From: Tritrichomonas musculus
Lineage: Eukaryota; Parabasalia; Tritrichomonadida; Tritrichomonadidae
NCBI GenBank assembly: GCA_039105265.1
Contig: JAPFFF010000009.1
Coordinates: forward strand, 3,906,001 to 3,970,000
Reading direction: 5' to 3'
DNA length: 64,000 nt
Shown here: in pieces, positions 1-8,497 of the stretch
Layout: every line of letters starts with the position of its first letter
Numbering within the stretch: position 1 is the stretch's first letter
Translations under genes and position numbers: made by a program
Notes under the pieces: generated by a model
Database searches by the model: none
What the model was told of the DNA's origin: nothing
Seen by the model: the letters and a program-made list of their open reading frames with translations, nothing else

Positions 1-1311
1 ATCAATTAACGTCTCAATTGTTGGCCGATTATTGGGACTTTCTTGAATGCATTCTTCATAAATAGTTTTAAAAAATGGAAAGTTTTTCTCAATTTCATTT
101 TTTTCTAACTTATATGACATATCTGTTCCATCATTTGGACTTTTCTCTAACAGAATATAATATATCATTTGGCCAATTGAATAAATATCACTTTCAATCG
201 ATGGTGCTAAATTTATGTTTACAACTTCTGGTGCGATATAAGCATGAAAAAAGTTTCTCGTATATTGAGAAATATCAAATTCTCTATCATCTATCATTCT
301 ATCAAAATCAACAAGATAAACATTCCCATCGTCATTAATGATTATATTATTCGGCTTCAAATCTCTATAGACTTTTTTATTGTAATGAAGAAAACGAAAA
401 ATAAAAAGAATTTGAATAATGATTGAAATTTTTTGTTCAAATTTATATTTAAATTTCGAAATATTTTCTAATGTTTCACCTGGAATATATTCAGTAATCA
501 AATAAATCTGATTCTTCTCTTTGGTTTCGCCATAAAATCTAGGAATAAAAGGGTAAATGGTGCTCATGTAATTATCAATTTCTCTGATATTTAATTGTTC
601 ATTGAAAAAATTTTGCATTTTAACAGCGAATAATTCACCTTTTTTTATGTGATACCACAATTCAACAGATGATATGGAGCCTCTTCCAAGCATCCTTAAC
701 TTTATGAACTCTTCTTTCTCGTAAAGCACAGTGTCTTTAATAAAGAATTCTTCGATGTTTGGCAAAATTTCATTGAGTTGATATTTTTTATTTTTAAAAT
801 AGCTTTTTTTAATTAAATAGCCAGACAAGCATGGTTTTATGATTTTAAAAAAGTAATGCAAACTATCCTGCTGTGGAAATAGTTGAAAGCAGCTTGTAAA
901 TTTTTCAATTTCTTGATTGAAAATTTTATTTGATTTTGAAAAGAAATCGAAATTTTGAATAATCAGTCCAAAACCTTCTGGACTGTCATTTAGGAAGAAA
1001 ATCTGGCTTTTGTTTGTAAATTTATTCAAAATTTGGTTGAAAAAAGTTTGGCCTGTCTGTTTGGTTTGATCAATGAGAATTAATTTTTCATCAAAGCAAA
1101 TAATGATGAATTTTTCGTCTGTTGTGGAATAAAAGTCTATAATAATGAAGTCATCTTCTCGAATTTTTGATACAGATTCATCTGGATAATCATCTTGATT
1201 TTCACAAATTAAAAAATTGATTTTTTCAGCTAAACAAACATATTTTTGATTCATTCGCTGAAAATCCTTCCTTTTAATTAGATTTTTAAATGTTCTAAAT
1301 TCAGAAAGCAT
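1..1311 (-). CDS. Protein kinase, C-terminus cut by window edge
   Basis: The reading frame opens at the ATG at 1311 and runs 437 codons without a stop to base 1, so the C-terminus lies outside the window. Residues 1-195 match no domain I recognise; they are rich in Phe, Ile and Asn. The kinase domain starts near residue 200: glycine loop GRGSISSVE at 209-217, FAVKM with the ATP-binding Lys at 231, a possible helix-C Glu at 244, catalytic loop YRDLKPNN at 315-322, metal-binding triplet DFD at 335-337, APE at 360-362 and the late Arg at 429. His of HRD is Tyr and Gly of DFG is Asp, but the ATP Lys, catalytic Asp, loop Asn and metal Asp remain, so activity is possible. Such kinases form a very large trichomonad family. 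Substrate unknown. Confidence 0.9.
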   Translation of the reverse strand, partial: MLSEFRTFKNLIKRKDFQRMNQKYVCLAEKINFLICENQDDYPDESVSKIREDDFIIIDFYSTTDEKFIIICFDEKLILIDQTKQTGQTFFNQILNKFTNKSQIFFLNDSPEGFGLIIQNFDFFSKSNKIFNQEIEKFTSCFQLFPQQDSLHYFFKIIKPCLSGYLIKKSYFKNKKYQLNEILPNIEEFFIKDTVLYEKEEFIKLRMLGRGSISSVELWYHIKKGELFAVKMQNFFNEQLNIREIDNYMSTIYPFIPRFYGETKEKNQIYLITEYIPGETLENISKFKYKFEQKISIIIQILFIFRFLHYNKKVYRDLKPNNIIINDDGNVYLVDFDRMIDDREFDISQYTRNFFHAYIAPEVVNINLAPSIESDIYSIGQMIYYILLEKSPNDGTDMSYKLEKNEIEKNFPFFKTIYEECIQESPNNRPTIETLID

Positions 1312-1839
1312 AGTAAAAACTAAAATTAAAAAATTCAAAAAAATGAAAATAAACCATTTAATTTTGAATGAGACTTAAAAGAAAATGTAATTTTAAATGG
1401 TAATTAAAACTATAAGTTTTTCTGAGTATAATGCTTCCTATAATTATCAAACTAAGAATCATCTTCCTGTCTTCTCCATGATTTTTTGGTTTTCATGCCG
1501 ACCTTCGATTTCAAATCTGCAATGTTTGTAGATTCAAAAGAAAATTAAAGAAAAGATAGCATAATAATAATATTAAGTTAATTGATAAAGATTCAGTTTG
1601 AATTCATTTCAATTTTTGTAAATTCGAAAATGAAATTAGTAGATATGATTTATCAAATGTTCATTTAAATGAACCAAATTTTAACATTAATTGTAGAAAT
1701 TTCAAATAATTGTATGAGTTATCAAAAAAAAAAAATGATATAAAAGGTCAGAAAAAACGTCCTTTTCTAAATCTGCCCATATGATCTTTTTATTAAAATT
1801 TTTATAAAATTTATTTTTTTTTTTTTTCTGTATAGATCA
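1312..1839. other. Divergent intergenic region with a gene relic
   Basis: This gene-free spacer separates the leftward kinase from the rightward BspA-like gene and must hold both promoters. It is strongly AT-rich with several A or T runs, including a T run just before the 1840 start. The one structured item is a 73-base relic of an ankyrin gene at 1448-1520, listed separately. I see no clear TCA-type initiator for the kinase; ATCAATG at the BspA start could act as one. Confidence 0.6.
1448..1520 (-). pseudogene. Short relic of the 5550-7373 ankyrin gene family
   Basis: These bases align closely with 5993-6067 inside the ankyrin gene about 4.5 kb away, for example CTAAGAATCA, CTTCCTGTCTT and ACCTTCGATTTC, with scattered substitutions. 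On the minus strand the relic still spells RFEIEG, as in the intact gene, and then meets a stop (TGA) and leaves frame. It is a small leftover of a duplicated paralogue rather than a working exon. Confidence 0.7.
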
Positions 1840-4800
1840 ATGCAATCCCTCTCATTCCAAAGCAAGAAAGATGAAGAATCAAATGTAAATGTTGATGGCA
1901 TACATAAAGATTACCAATATAATCAAGCAATAATTGCCCAAAAAGAAATTCTAGAATATATTCAAGAAAAGAAAGAAATATATGAAAACCTAATGAATTT
2001 TCTTGAAAACAATGATAACAATGAAAAGTACTTCAAGAAAATAATTAATGATATTTCAAAGCAACAGCATGAAGAACCTCAAGAAAAGCTGGGTAAATTT
2101 CTTCAATTACTAGTAAATGTTGCAAACAATATTCATCGCAGCCAATCACTTTTCAATAAGATCTTCCAAATTATCGAATATTATGAAGATCAAATCAAAC
2201 AAACCTTTTCAAATATTACGATATTCAACACATTCCAAAGCAACAAGAAGCTTCTCCTTTTTCTTTTCAAAAAAAGGATCATAGTTATTGATAATATTAT
2301 ATCTAACGAACTTCTTTCAAAAAATGAATTTAACGGTAACGATTATTGCCACTTTTTCTATCCAGAAATCAAAAAATTCATTGATAAAGAAAATATTAAA
2401 TCCATTGAAAAAGAACTTTTGGAAATAGATTCAAATATTTTTGATCATTTCGACGAAAAACGTGAAGAAGGAGAAAATGACACTTTTATTTGTTCACTAA
2501 TTCGAAAAGACTCAGTTGAAGAGTTTATTAGTTACGTTAATCGTGCAAATATTTCATTGAATAGTGAAATAAATCATTCAATTTTTGAGACGAATTCATT
2601 TTTAATTGAGAACAAAAACATTTCATTGATTGAATACGCATCGTTCTTTGGCTCAATTCAAATTCTTCAATATTTGAATATGAATAAAATCGAATTGAAA
2701 TCTTCATTGTGGCTTTATGCAATTCATTCAAGAAATGCAGAACTTTTTCATCTTCTTGAAGAAAACAAAGCTGATCCACTAGATTTTAATTCAGATGATT
2801 CAAAATTTAATCATTTTTTAAAATGTTTTTGTGAATCTGTTAAATGTCATCATAATGAATTTGCTAGTTATATAGAAGACAACTTTTTAAATCAGAACAA
2901 AGACAAAATAAGAAAGAATAAAGATGTTTTATCAAGCATTATTCAATTTCACAACTATGCTTATTTTCCAACTGATTTAGAAGATGAAGATGAATTTTTT
3001 ATCTTGGTCAGTAATGACTATCATAAACTTGTGAATTTATTCATTAAAAAGAAAGAAGAAACCATCAGAAAAGAGATATCAGAAAAAATTAATATTTATG
3101 AATTTTATAAAATCACCTTAAAAAAAGCAGCTAACGAAAATAAATTTGAAATCATCTATTTTTTACTATTGGGCCAAAAAAGTATTCCAAATAATTGTTT
3201 TCAAGGCTTGAAGAAATTAAATAAGATTGCAATTCCTTCTTCTGTAACTTCAATTGGTCAACATGATTTCAGTGAATGTTCATCATTGACACAAATCATA
3301 ATTCCTTCTTCTGTAACTTCAATTGGAGAAAATGCTTTCTCCTGGTGTTCATCTTTGACCAAAATTACAATTCCTTCTTCTGTAACTTCAATTGGAAATT
3401 ATGCATTCAGCGAGTGTTCATCATTGACACAAATCACAATTCCTTTTTCTGTAACAAAAATTGGTAGATATGCTTTTTCTGAATGTTCAGCATTAACACA
3501 AATAGCAATTCCTTCTTCTGTAACAAAAATTGGTGAAAATGCTTTCTCTAAGTGTTCGTCGTTAACTAAAATAACAATTCCTTCTTCTGTAACTTCAATT
3601 GGAGAAAATGCTTTCTCTAAGTGTTCGTCGTTAACTAAAATAACAATTCCTTCTTCTGTAAGAAAGATTGGAGACTTTGCTTTCTTACAATGTTCATTAT
3701 TAGCACAAATCACAATTCCTCCTTTTTTATCTTTAATTGAAGATTATACTTTCTTTAAATGTTCATCATTAACGCAAATTACGATTCCTTCTTCTGTAAC
3801 AAAAATTGGAATGCGTGCTTTCTCTGAAAGCATAAGATTAAAACACGTCACATTCACAATTCCTTCATCTGTAACGTCAATTGAAGAATATGCTTTCCTT
3901 TCCTGTTCATCATTAATAGAAATCATCATTCCTTCTTCTGTGACAATAATTAAAAAATCTGCTTTTGCTGAATGTTCATCATTATCCAAAGTATCAATTC
4001 CTTCTTCTGAAATTAGAATTTGTGATTTTGCTTTCTCAGAATGCTCATCATTAACGCAAATCACAATTCCCTCTTCCGCATCGTTTATTGGAAAAGATGC
4101 TTTTTCCAAATGTTCATCATTATCACAAATAGTAATTCCTTTTTCTATAACTTCAATTAAAAATTATGCTTTTTCTGAATGTTCATCAATAAAAGAAATC
4201 ACTATTCCTTCTTCAGTAACAAAAATTGGCAGCTTTGCTTTTTATAAATGTTCAGCATTGACACAAATTGTAATTCCTTCTTCTGTAACTAGAATTGGAG
4301 AGTATGCTTTCAGCAAATGTTCATCATTAACACAAGTCACAATTCCTTCTTCGGTATCTTTAATTGAACGAGATGCTTTCAATAGATGTTCATCATTAAC
4401 ACAAATCACGATTCCTTCTTCTATAACTTCAATCAAAAGTAGTACTTTTTATGGATGTTCATCATTAAAAAAAGTCACAATTCCTTCTTCTGTAACTTCA
4501 ATTGAAGATTCTGCTTTCTCTAATTGTTCTTCATTGAATGAAATAACAATTCCTTCTTCAGTAACTTCAATTTGGATGTATGCTTTCTCAGAATGCCCAT
4601 TATTAACACAAATATCAATTCCTTCTTCTGTGACTATTCTTGGAAACTATTCTTTTTATTATTATCCTTCTTTAACACAAATCACCATTCCTTCCTCCGT
4701 AACTTTTATCGGAATATATGCTTTCGCTAAATGCCCAAAGTTAGCACAAATCACATTTGAAACTCCTTCTTCTATAACCAAAATTAAAAAATCTACTTTC

Positions 4801-5028
4801 TCTGAATGTCCATCATTAACGGAAATCACAATTCCTTCTTCTGTAACAAAAATTGGAAAAAATGCTTTCTCTGGATGTTCATCATTAGCACAAATCACAA
4901 TCCCTTCTTCTGTAACAAAAATTGGAAAAAATGCTTTCTCTGGATGTTCATCATTGACACAAATCGCGATTCCTTCTTCATTAGATGCAAAAATTATTGG
5001 TCTGAATTCAAATGTAAAAATCGTATAA
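1840..5028 (+). CDS. BspA-like leucine-rich repeat protein with DUF3447-like head
   Basis: The 1062-residue product has two parts. Residues 1 to about 460 are a charged helical head with a degenerate ankyrin/DUF3447-type stretch (ISLIEYASFFGSIQILQYL), as in large trichomonad families. From about residue 463 there are 25 full repeats of 23 residues plus one partial copy, of the pattern I-P-S-S-V-T-x-I-G-x-x-A-F-S-x-C-S-S-L-T-x-I, the treponema/BspA LRR_5 type. BspA-like proteins are candidates for adhesion and host or bacterial binding, but I see no signal peptide, membrane anchor or C-terminal tail here, so surface location is not supported. Repeats 5 and 6 and repeats 24 and 25 are nearly identical in DNA, pointing to recent 69-base duplications. 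A T-rich tract lies just before the ATG. Confidence 0.93.
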   Translation: MQSLSFQSKKDEESNVNVDGIHKDYQYNQAIIAQKEILEYIQEKKEIYENLMNFLENNDNNEKYFKKIINDISKQQHEEPQEKLGKFLQLLVNVANNIHRSQSLFNKIFQIIEYYEDQIKQTFSNITIFNTFQSNKKLLLFLFKKRIIVIDNIISNELLSKNEFNGNDYCHFFYPEIKKFIDKENIKSIEKELLEIDSNIFDHFDEKREEGENDTFICSLIRKDSVEEFISYVNRANISLNSEINHSIFETNSFLIENKNISLIEYASFFGSIQILQYLNMNKIELKSSLWLYAIHSRNAELFHLLEENKADPLDFNSDDSKFNHFLKCFCESVKCHHNEFASYIEDNFLNQNKDKIRKNKDVLSSIIQFHNYAYFPTDLEDEDEFFILVSNDYHKLVNLFIKKKEETIRKEISEKINIYEFYKITLKKAANENKFEIIYFLLLGQKSIPNNCFQGLKKLNKIAIPSSVTSIGQHDFSECSSLTQIIIPSSVTSIGENAFSWCSSLTKITIPSSVTSIGNYAFSECSSLTQITIPFSVTKIGRYAFSECSALTQIAIPSSVTKIGENAFSKCSSLTKITIPSSVTSIGENAFSKCSSLTKITIPSSVRKIGDFAFLQCSLLAQITIPPFLSLIEDYTFFKCSSLTQITIPSSVTKIGMRAFSESIRLKHVTFTIPSSVTSIEEYAFLSCSSLIEIIIPSSVTIIKKSAFAECSSLSKVSIPSSEIRICDFAFSECSSLTQITIPSSASFIGKDAFSKCSSLSQIVIPFSITSIKNYAFSECSSIKEITIPSSVTKIGSFAFYKCSALTQIVIPSSVTRIGEYAFSKCSSLTQVTIPSSVSLIERDAFNRCSSLTQITIPSSITSIKSSTFYGCSSLKKVTIPSSVTSIEDSAFSNCSSLNEITIPSSVTSIWMYAFSECPLLTQISIPSSVTILGNYSFYYYPSLTQITIPSSVTFIGIYAFAKCPKLAQITFETPSSITKIKKSTFSECPSLTEITIPSSVTKIGKNAFSGCSSLAQITIPSSVTKIGKNAFSGCSSLTQIAIPSSLDAKIIGLNSNVKIV
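3226..4985 (+). repeat. 69-base tandem repeats encoding the LRR units
   Basis: The C-terminal two thirds of the BspA-like gene is a direct repeat array of about 69 bases per unit, each containing ATTCCTTCTTCTGT and a following TGTTCATCATT. Units differ by point changes and two carry small in-frame additions near 3850 and 4760. Neighbouring near-identical pairs (3525-3660 and 4830-4975) look youngest. The array also produces long antisense open frames that are only its shadow. Confidence 0.9.
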
Positions 5029-5174
5029 TCATTGGCATTTAAAAATCAATTGAACACTCAGTTATACTATTCAAGTGTATGCTTCAATAAACCAAATTCT
5101 TTACTATGATATTTAGATTTGTTTTGTTATTATTATTATAATGTTGATTCGTTCTGTCTTTAACTGTATATAAG

Positions 5175-5363
5175 ATGGAATATAATCACATTTCAGAAGA
5201 AATGAATCTGTTTTTCCCAAAGGCTAAAGAAAGTATTCAACCAATATTTTATGAAATTGTTTTAAATGTATTTAAACGAATGATCCCAAATGTTAATAAA
5301 ATCAACGAAGAATTAAAAATAATCATTTTTGGAAATTACGATGATTTTTTTGCCATAAAATAA
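5175..5363 (+). CDS. Small hypothetical protein, 62 residues
   Basis: A short frame opens 146 bases after the BspA-like gene and ends in TAA. The product (start MEYNHISEEMNLFFPKAKE) has mixed charged and hydrophobic residues and looks helical, with no signal peptide or motif. The bases before the ATG (CTGTATATAAG) faintly resemble those before the 1840 start (CTGTATAGATC), which could be a shared promoter or the head of a duplicated gene. I do not recognise it; it may be the remaining N-terminus of a lost gene. Confidence 0.35.
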   Translation: MEYNHISEEMNLFFPKAKESIQPIFYEIVLNVFKRMIPNVNKINEELKIIIFGNYDDFFAIK

Positions 5364-5549
5364 CTAAATCAGTGACAATTTGTAATGCTATTTTTACATA
5401 TAAAATATAATTGCTTTGAAAAAAAGAAATAAGAAAAGAATTTTGTCATAATCAAATATGTAAATAATAATTCTGTAGTGAATAATCATTTTACTTAAAT
5501 GATAATTTAAATGAAAAATGAATCTTAAAATTTAATTTCCACTTCTCTT

Positions 5550-7373
5550 TTAAAAGAAAAAGTCATCATAAATATTTTCATCAGGTTGTTCTTCAATTTC
5601 TCTCTCTTTTTCTCTTCCTGTTTTCTCATAAATTTTCTGTCTTGTCAGCCAAAGCAGCTTCATTATGTCCATGTGAGAAGAGTACTTGCAAATCGATCTG
5701 TACAAGTTTCCAAGCACGTTATTGTTATCGAACTCGATTGTCGGATCTGCTCCTCTGCAGTACAAGCTCAGTCCGACATTCCACATGTTGATTCTATGAT
5801 CAATGAACGATGCAAGCAAAAGTGGAGTGAACTGCTTCGTAGGATTCATTTCTGGATTAAGTTCGAGAGTTGGAATGAATGATTTCGGCTCGAAGCTGAA
5901 AAATCTTGAGTTAAACAACGATTTTCCATCAGATAAAACAGGTCCTCCTCTCTTTTGTATTATTGGCATCGCCTGTTCAATGTTTCCCATCATCAAGCTA
6001 AGAATCAGCTTCCTGTCTTCCCCGGGACTTTTTGGTTTTCCAAGTGGACCTTCGATTTCGAATCTGTCTTTTTTGAAGTACGAAGAAGAAGGTCCGCCGT
6101 TTGGCTTGAAGATTCCGAGGACTTCTTTTCTATGTTTCTTCTTGGCTTCAATGATTGCGATGTCTGCTGGAGCAACTTCGAAGATATCCGGATGATTCAT
6201 GATGATTTCAGCTGCCTTCTTCGTTTGTGCAAGACAAGACATGCCTCGGACACGTTTTGAAGGCTTGAATTTTTCGTACTCACAAAGTCTGACGAGCATC
6301 TCAATGTTGTTATAAATCAGAGCTTCAGACAGAAGATGTTCAAACAAATAATCATCAAGCTTCGTCAGTTCGAGAACCTTCATTCCAAATTCGATGTCAT
6401 TGAAGGCATAAACAAGTGGAACGAGTCCGTTTGTCTCCAGATAATGAACAGGAGAAGCTCCGAGATCAATCAAGAATTTATAGAGTTCGAAATCCTTTTG
6501 TTCAGCAGCAAAGAAAAGGGCAGTTTCTCCTCCTGACATCATCTGAGGACGCTTCATTATTGCATCATGTTGTCGTGTCGTTTCTTGGTCAACATTTTCA
6601 GAATTGGCGATCTCCATCACGTACTCTTTCAATCCGCATTTTGCAGCAAACGCAACGGTGTGCTTGTCGATGGGAACATTATGACTACGGGCAACTTCAA
6701 ACAATTCGCGATCATTGAAACGAAGAACATCAGACATCGTGATTTCAATTTTGACTTCATCAAGTAACCATTGAAAAAGTTCAACCGAAATTTTTCGACC
6801 TGAATGGCGAATTCCTTTAAAAACTTTTTTTGCATTGTATCCGAAATCTTCGCCCATCTCTTTAAGTGTGTTGATGATTTCTGTGTTCATTCCAAAAAGT
6901 GCAAATTCTGAGCATCGACGATAGTTTTTTCCACTTTTTGAAAGCTCAAGTAAGTATTTGAAACATTTCGGCGCTCCAAAGAAGCAGGCAACTTCTATGT
7001 CAGTCATTCGTACGTATTCGTCACATCCAAATTCGTGTCTTGTAATGGTCGATTCAAATGGATCTGCTGCGTAGTCGGATTTCTCTGATTTGTATTCTTT
7101 TCCGTCAAGTTGTTTTTTAACTTCGTCAATATTGTCTTCTTTGATGAGTTGTTGCAATGGAGTGAGTGAATTTACAATTCCGTCAACGCCATCATAGTAT
7201 GGATGGGGAATTAACTCGAATTTGCCAGTGAGATTAGGTGGAGGATATTCTTCTTCATCTTCTTCAAACTCGTCTTCTTCTTCTTCACCGTCTCCTCTGT
7301 TTGGCATTTGGTAGTCATCATTGTAAGCACCAAAGGCATCGAGTAGTTGGTTAACAATCCCAAAGATATCCAT
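5550..7373 (-). CDS. Ankyrin-repeat protein with acidic N-terminus
   Basis: The 607-residue product begins at the ATG at 7373. Residues 25-45 are almost all Glu and Asp. Ankyrin-type helices follow from about residue 70 to 430 and again near 465-560, with recognisable pieces such as DIEVACFFGAPKCFKYLLEL and GGETALFFAAEQKDFELYKF. The end is acidic (EEQPDENIYDD). Ankyrin repeats bind proteins; no catalytic domain is present, so it is probably an adaptor or scaffold, partner unknown. Base composition is less AT-rich than in its neighbours. A decayed fragment of a close paralogue is at 1448-1520. It stands alone, convergent with the gene to its left. Confidence 0.85.
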   Translation of the reverse strand: MDIFGIVNQLLDAFGAYNDDYQMPNRGDGEEEEDEFEEDEEEYPPPNLTGKFELIPHPYYDGVDGIVNSLTPLQQLIKEDNIDEVKKQLDGKEYKSEKSDYAADPFESTITRHEFGCDEYVRMTDIEVACFFGAPKCFKYLLELSKSGKNYRRCSEFALFGMNTEIINTLKEMGEDFGYNAKKVFKGIRHSGRKISVELFQWLLDEVKIEITMSDVLRFNDRELFEVARSHNVPIDKHTVAFAAKCGLKEYVMEIANSENVDQETTRQHDAIMKRPQMMSGGETALFFAAEQKDFELYKFLIDLGASPVHYLETNGLVPLVYAFNDIEFGMKVLELTKLDDYLFEHLLSEALIYNNIEMLVRLCEYEKFKPSKRVRGMSCLAQTKKAAEIIMNHPDIFEVAPADIAIIEAKKKHRKEVLGIFKPNGGPSSSYFKKDRFEIEGPLGKPKSPGEDRKLILSLMMGNIEQAMPIIQKRGGPVLSDGKSLFNSRFFSFEPKSFIPTLELNPEMNPTKQFTPLLLASFIDHRINMWNVGLSLYCRGADPTIEFDNNNVLGNLYRSICKYSSHMDIMKLLWLTRQKIYEKTGREKEREIEEQPDENIYDDFFF

Positions 7374-8497
7374 CTTTTGTTAACGAATAAAAAAATTTTT
7401 TTTGAATACCAAATAAAATGAAATTGAATGAATTTATAAATTTGGATATCTTTTATTTATCTCATTTAAAATAAGAATATTTAAATAAATAATTATATAT
7501 GTAATATATTAGTTAAATGTATTTATTTAAATTTTGCTTTAAATTAATCAATATATCAATCGTGTTAGTATTTAAATTTTTAAATTAGATAAATCCTCAA
7601 TTAAATATGAATTTCAATTATTTGGTACCTTATATATAATATTTGATCAATCGTTATTTAAATAATTTTGATTGATGCTCTTGAGATTCTGGGAAAATTA
7701 TTTAAAAGAAGAAGAAGGTAATTATGGAATAGATTTTGAACATGAAAAAGCAAAAGAAGAGGAGGATGAAGACCTAAAAGAAGAAGAAAAAAAAAAGATG
7801 GGCCAGGAGTGAAAGAAGTGGATAAAGAGGAAACAGCATTGCATTTTGTGGTAGCAAAAGGAAAGATAAAAGCTATCAAAATATTATTAAGCCATAAAAA
7901 TATTTATATTAATATCATAGACAAGAAGGGAAGAAAACCAATAGAATTAACACACAAAGAAAAAATAATTTTCTATTTAATCAATTAACTTAATATTAAT
8001 AATCTTAATTTATAAAAAAAAAAAAAAAAAGATTTTAAATTACCTACAAAGATATTGTTTGTTATTTTAGACAAAGAGAGAGAAAACTGCTTTCAAAAAG
8101 AGAGAAACTGAATGAAAAAAATTATTAATAACATTAATTCTTTCTCGAGATATAAAAAGTTGTAGAATGGATTCTTATTTTCAAAGCATTTGCTAATCCT
8201 TTCTTCATTGCTGTAAAAAAATACTCCATAATAGTGGTTAACAAGCCATTCGTCCTATAAAATAAAATATGTAAATCTTAAAAAAGTTTTCAAATTATAT
8301 TGTTTCGAAATTAAAATAGCTTCATCCTATATCCTCAGCGGTTGATTCGAAACCTGAAAGATAAACTTTTGGTTGATTGTCGTGTAATGGAAATTTTAAT
8401 TCATTTTACGATATTCAATTTTGAATAGTTTATTGAAAAAATTATATAAGATTTCATGAATTTCAGATTGTAAACGTGTTATATTCAAATTAGAAAA
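7374..8497. other. Intergenic region with ankyrin relic
   Basis: This 1.1-kb spacer lies between the divergent ankyrin gene and the GTPase/kinase-like gene. It is very AT-rich and holds one decayed gene piece at 7675-7988, listed separately. From 7989 to 8497 I see only A/T runs, short frames and the upstream region of the next gene. Confidence 0.6.
7675..7988 (+). pseudogene. Broken ankyrin-protein C-terminus
   Basis: A 45-codon frame from the ATG at 7675, ending in a lysine/glutamate-rich stretch, stops at TGA 7810-7812. A second frame then runs from 7809 to TAA at 7988 and spells a clear last ankyrin repeat (ETALHFVVAKGKIKAIKIL, then a DKKGRKPIEL turn) with the usual family ending. The two parts are in different frames, so a frameshift or missing piece separates them. 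The Glu-rich head recalls the acidic head of the ankyrin protein at 5550-7373. Confidence 0.6.

Noticed and set aside
3399-4898. Several antisense open frames within the BspA-like gene
   Set aside because: They are shadows of the 69-base repeats and repeat with the same period; no independent start signal.
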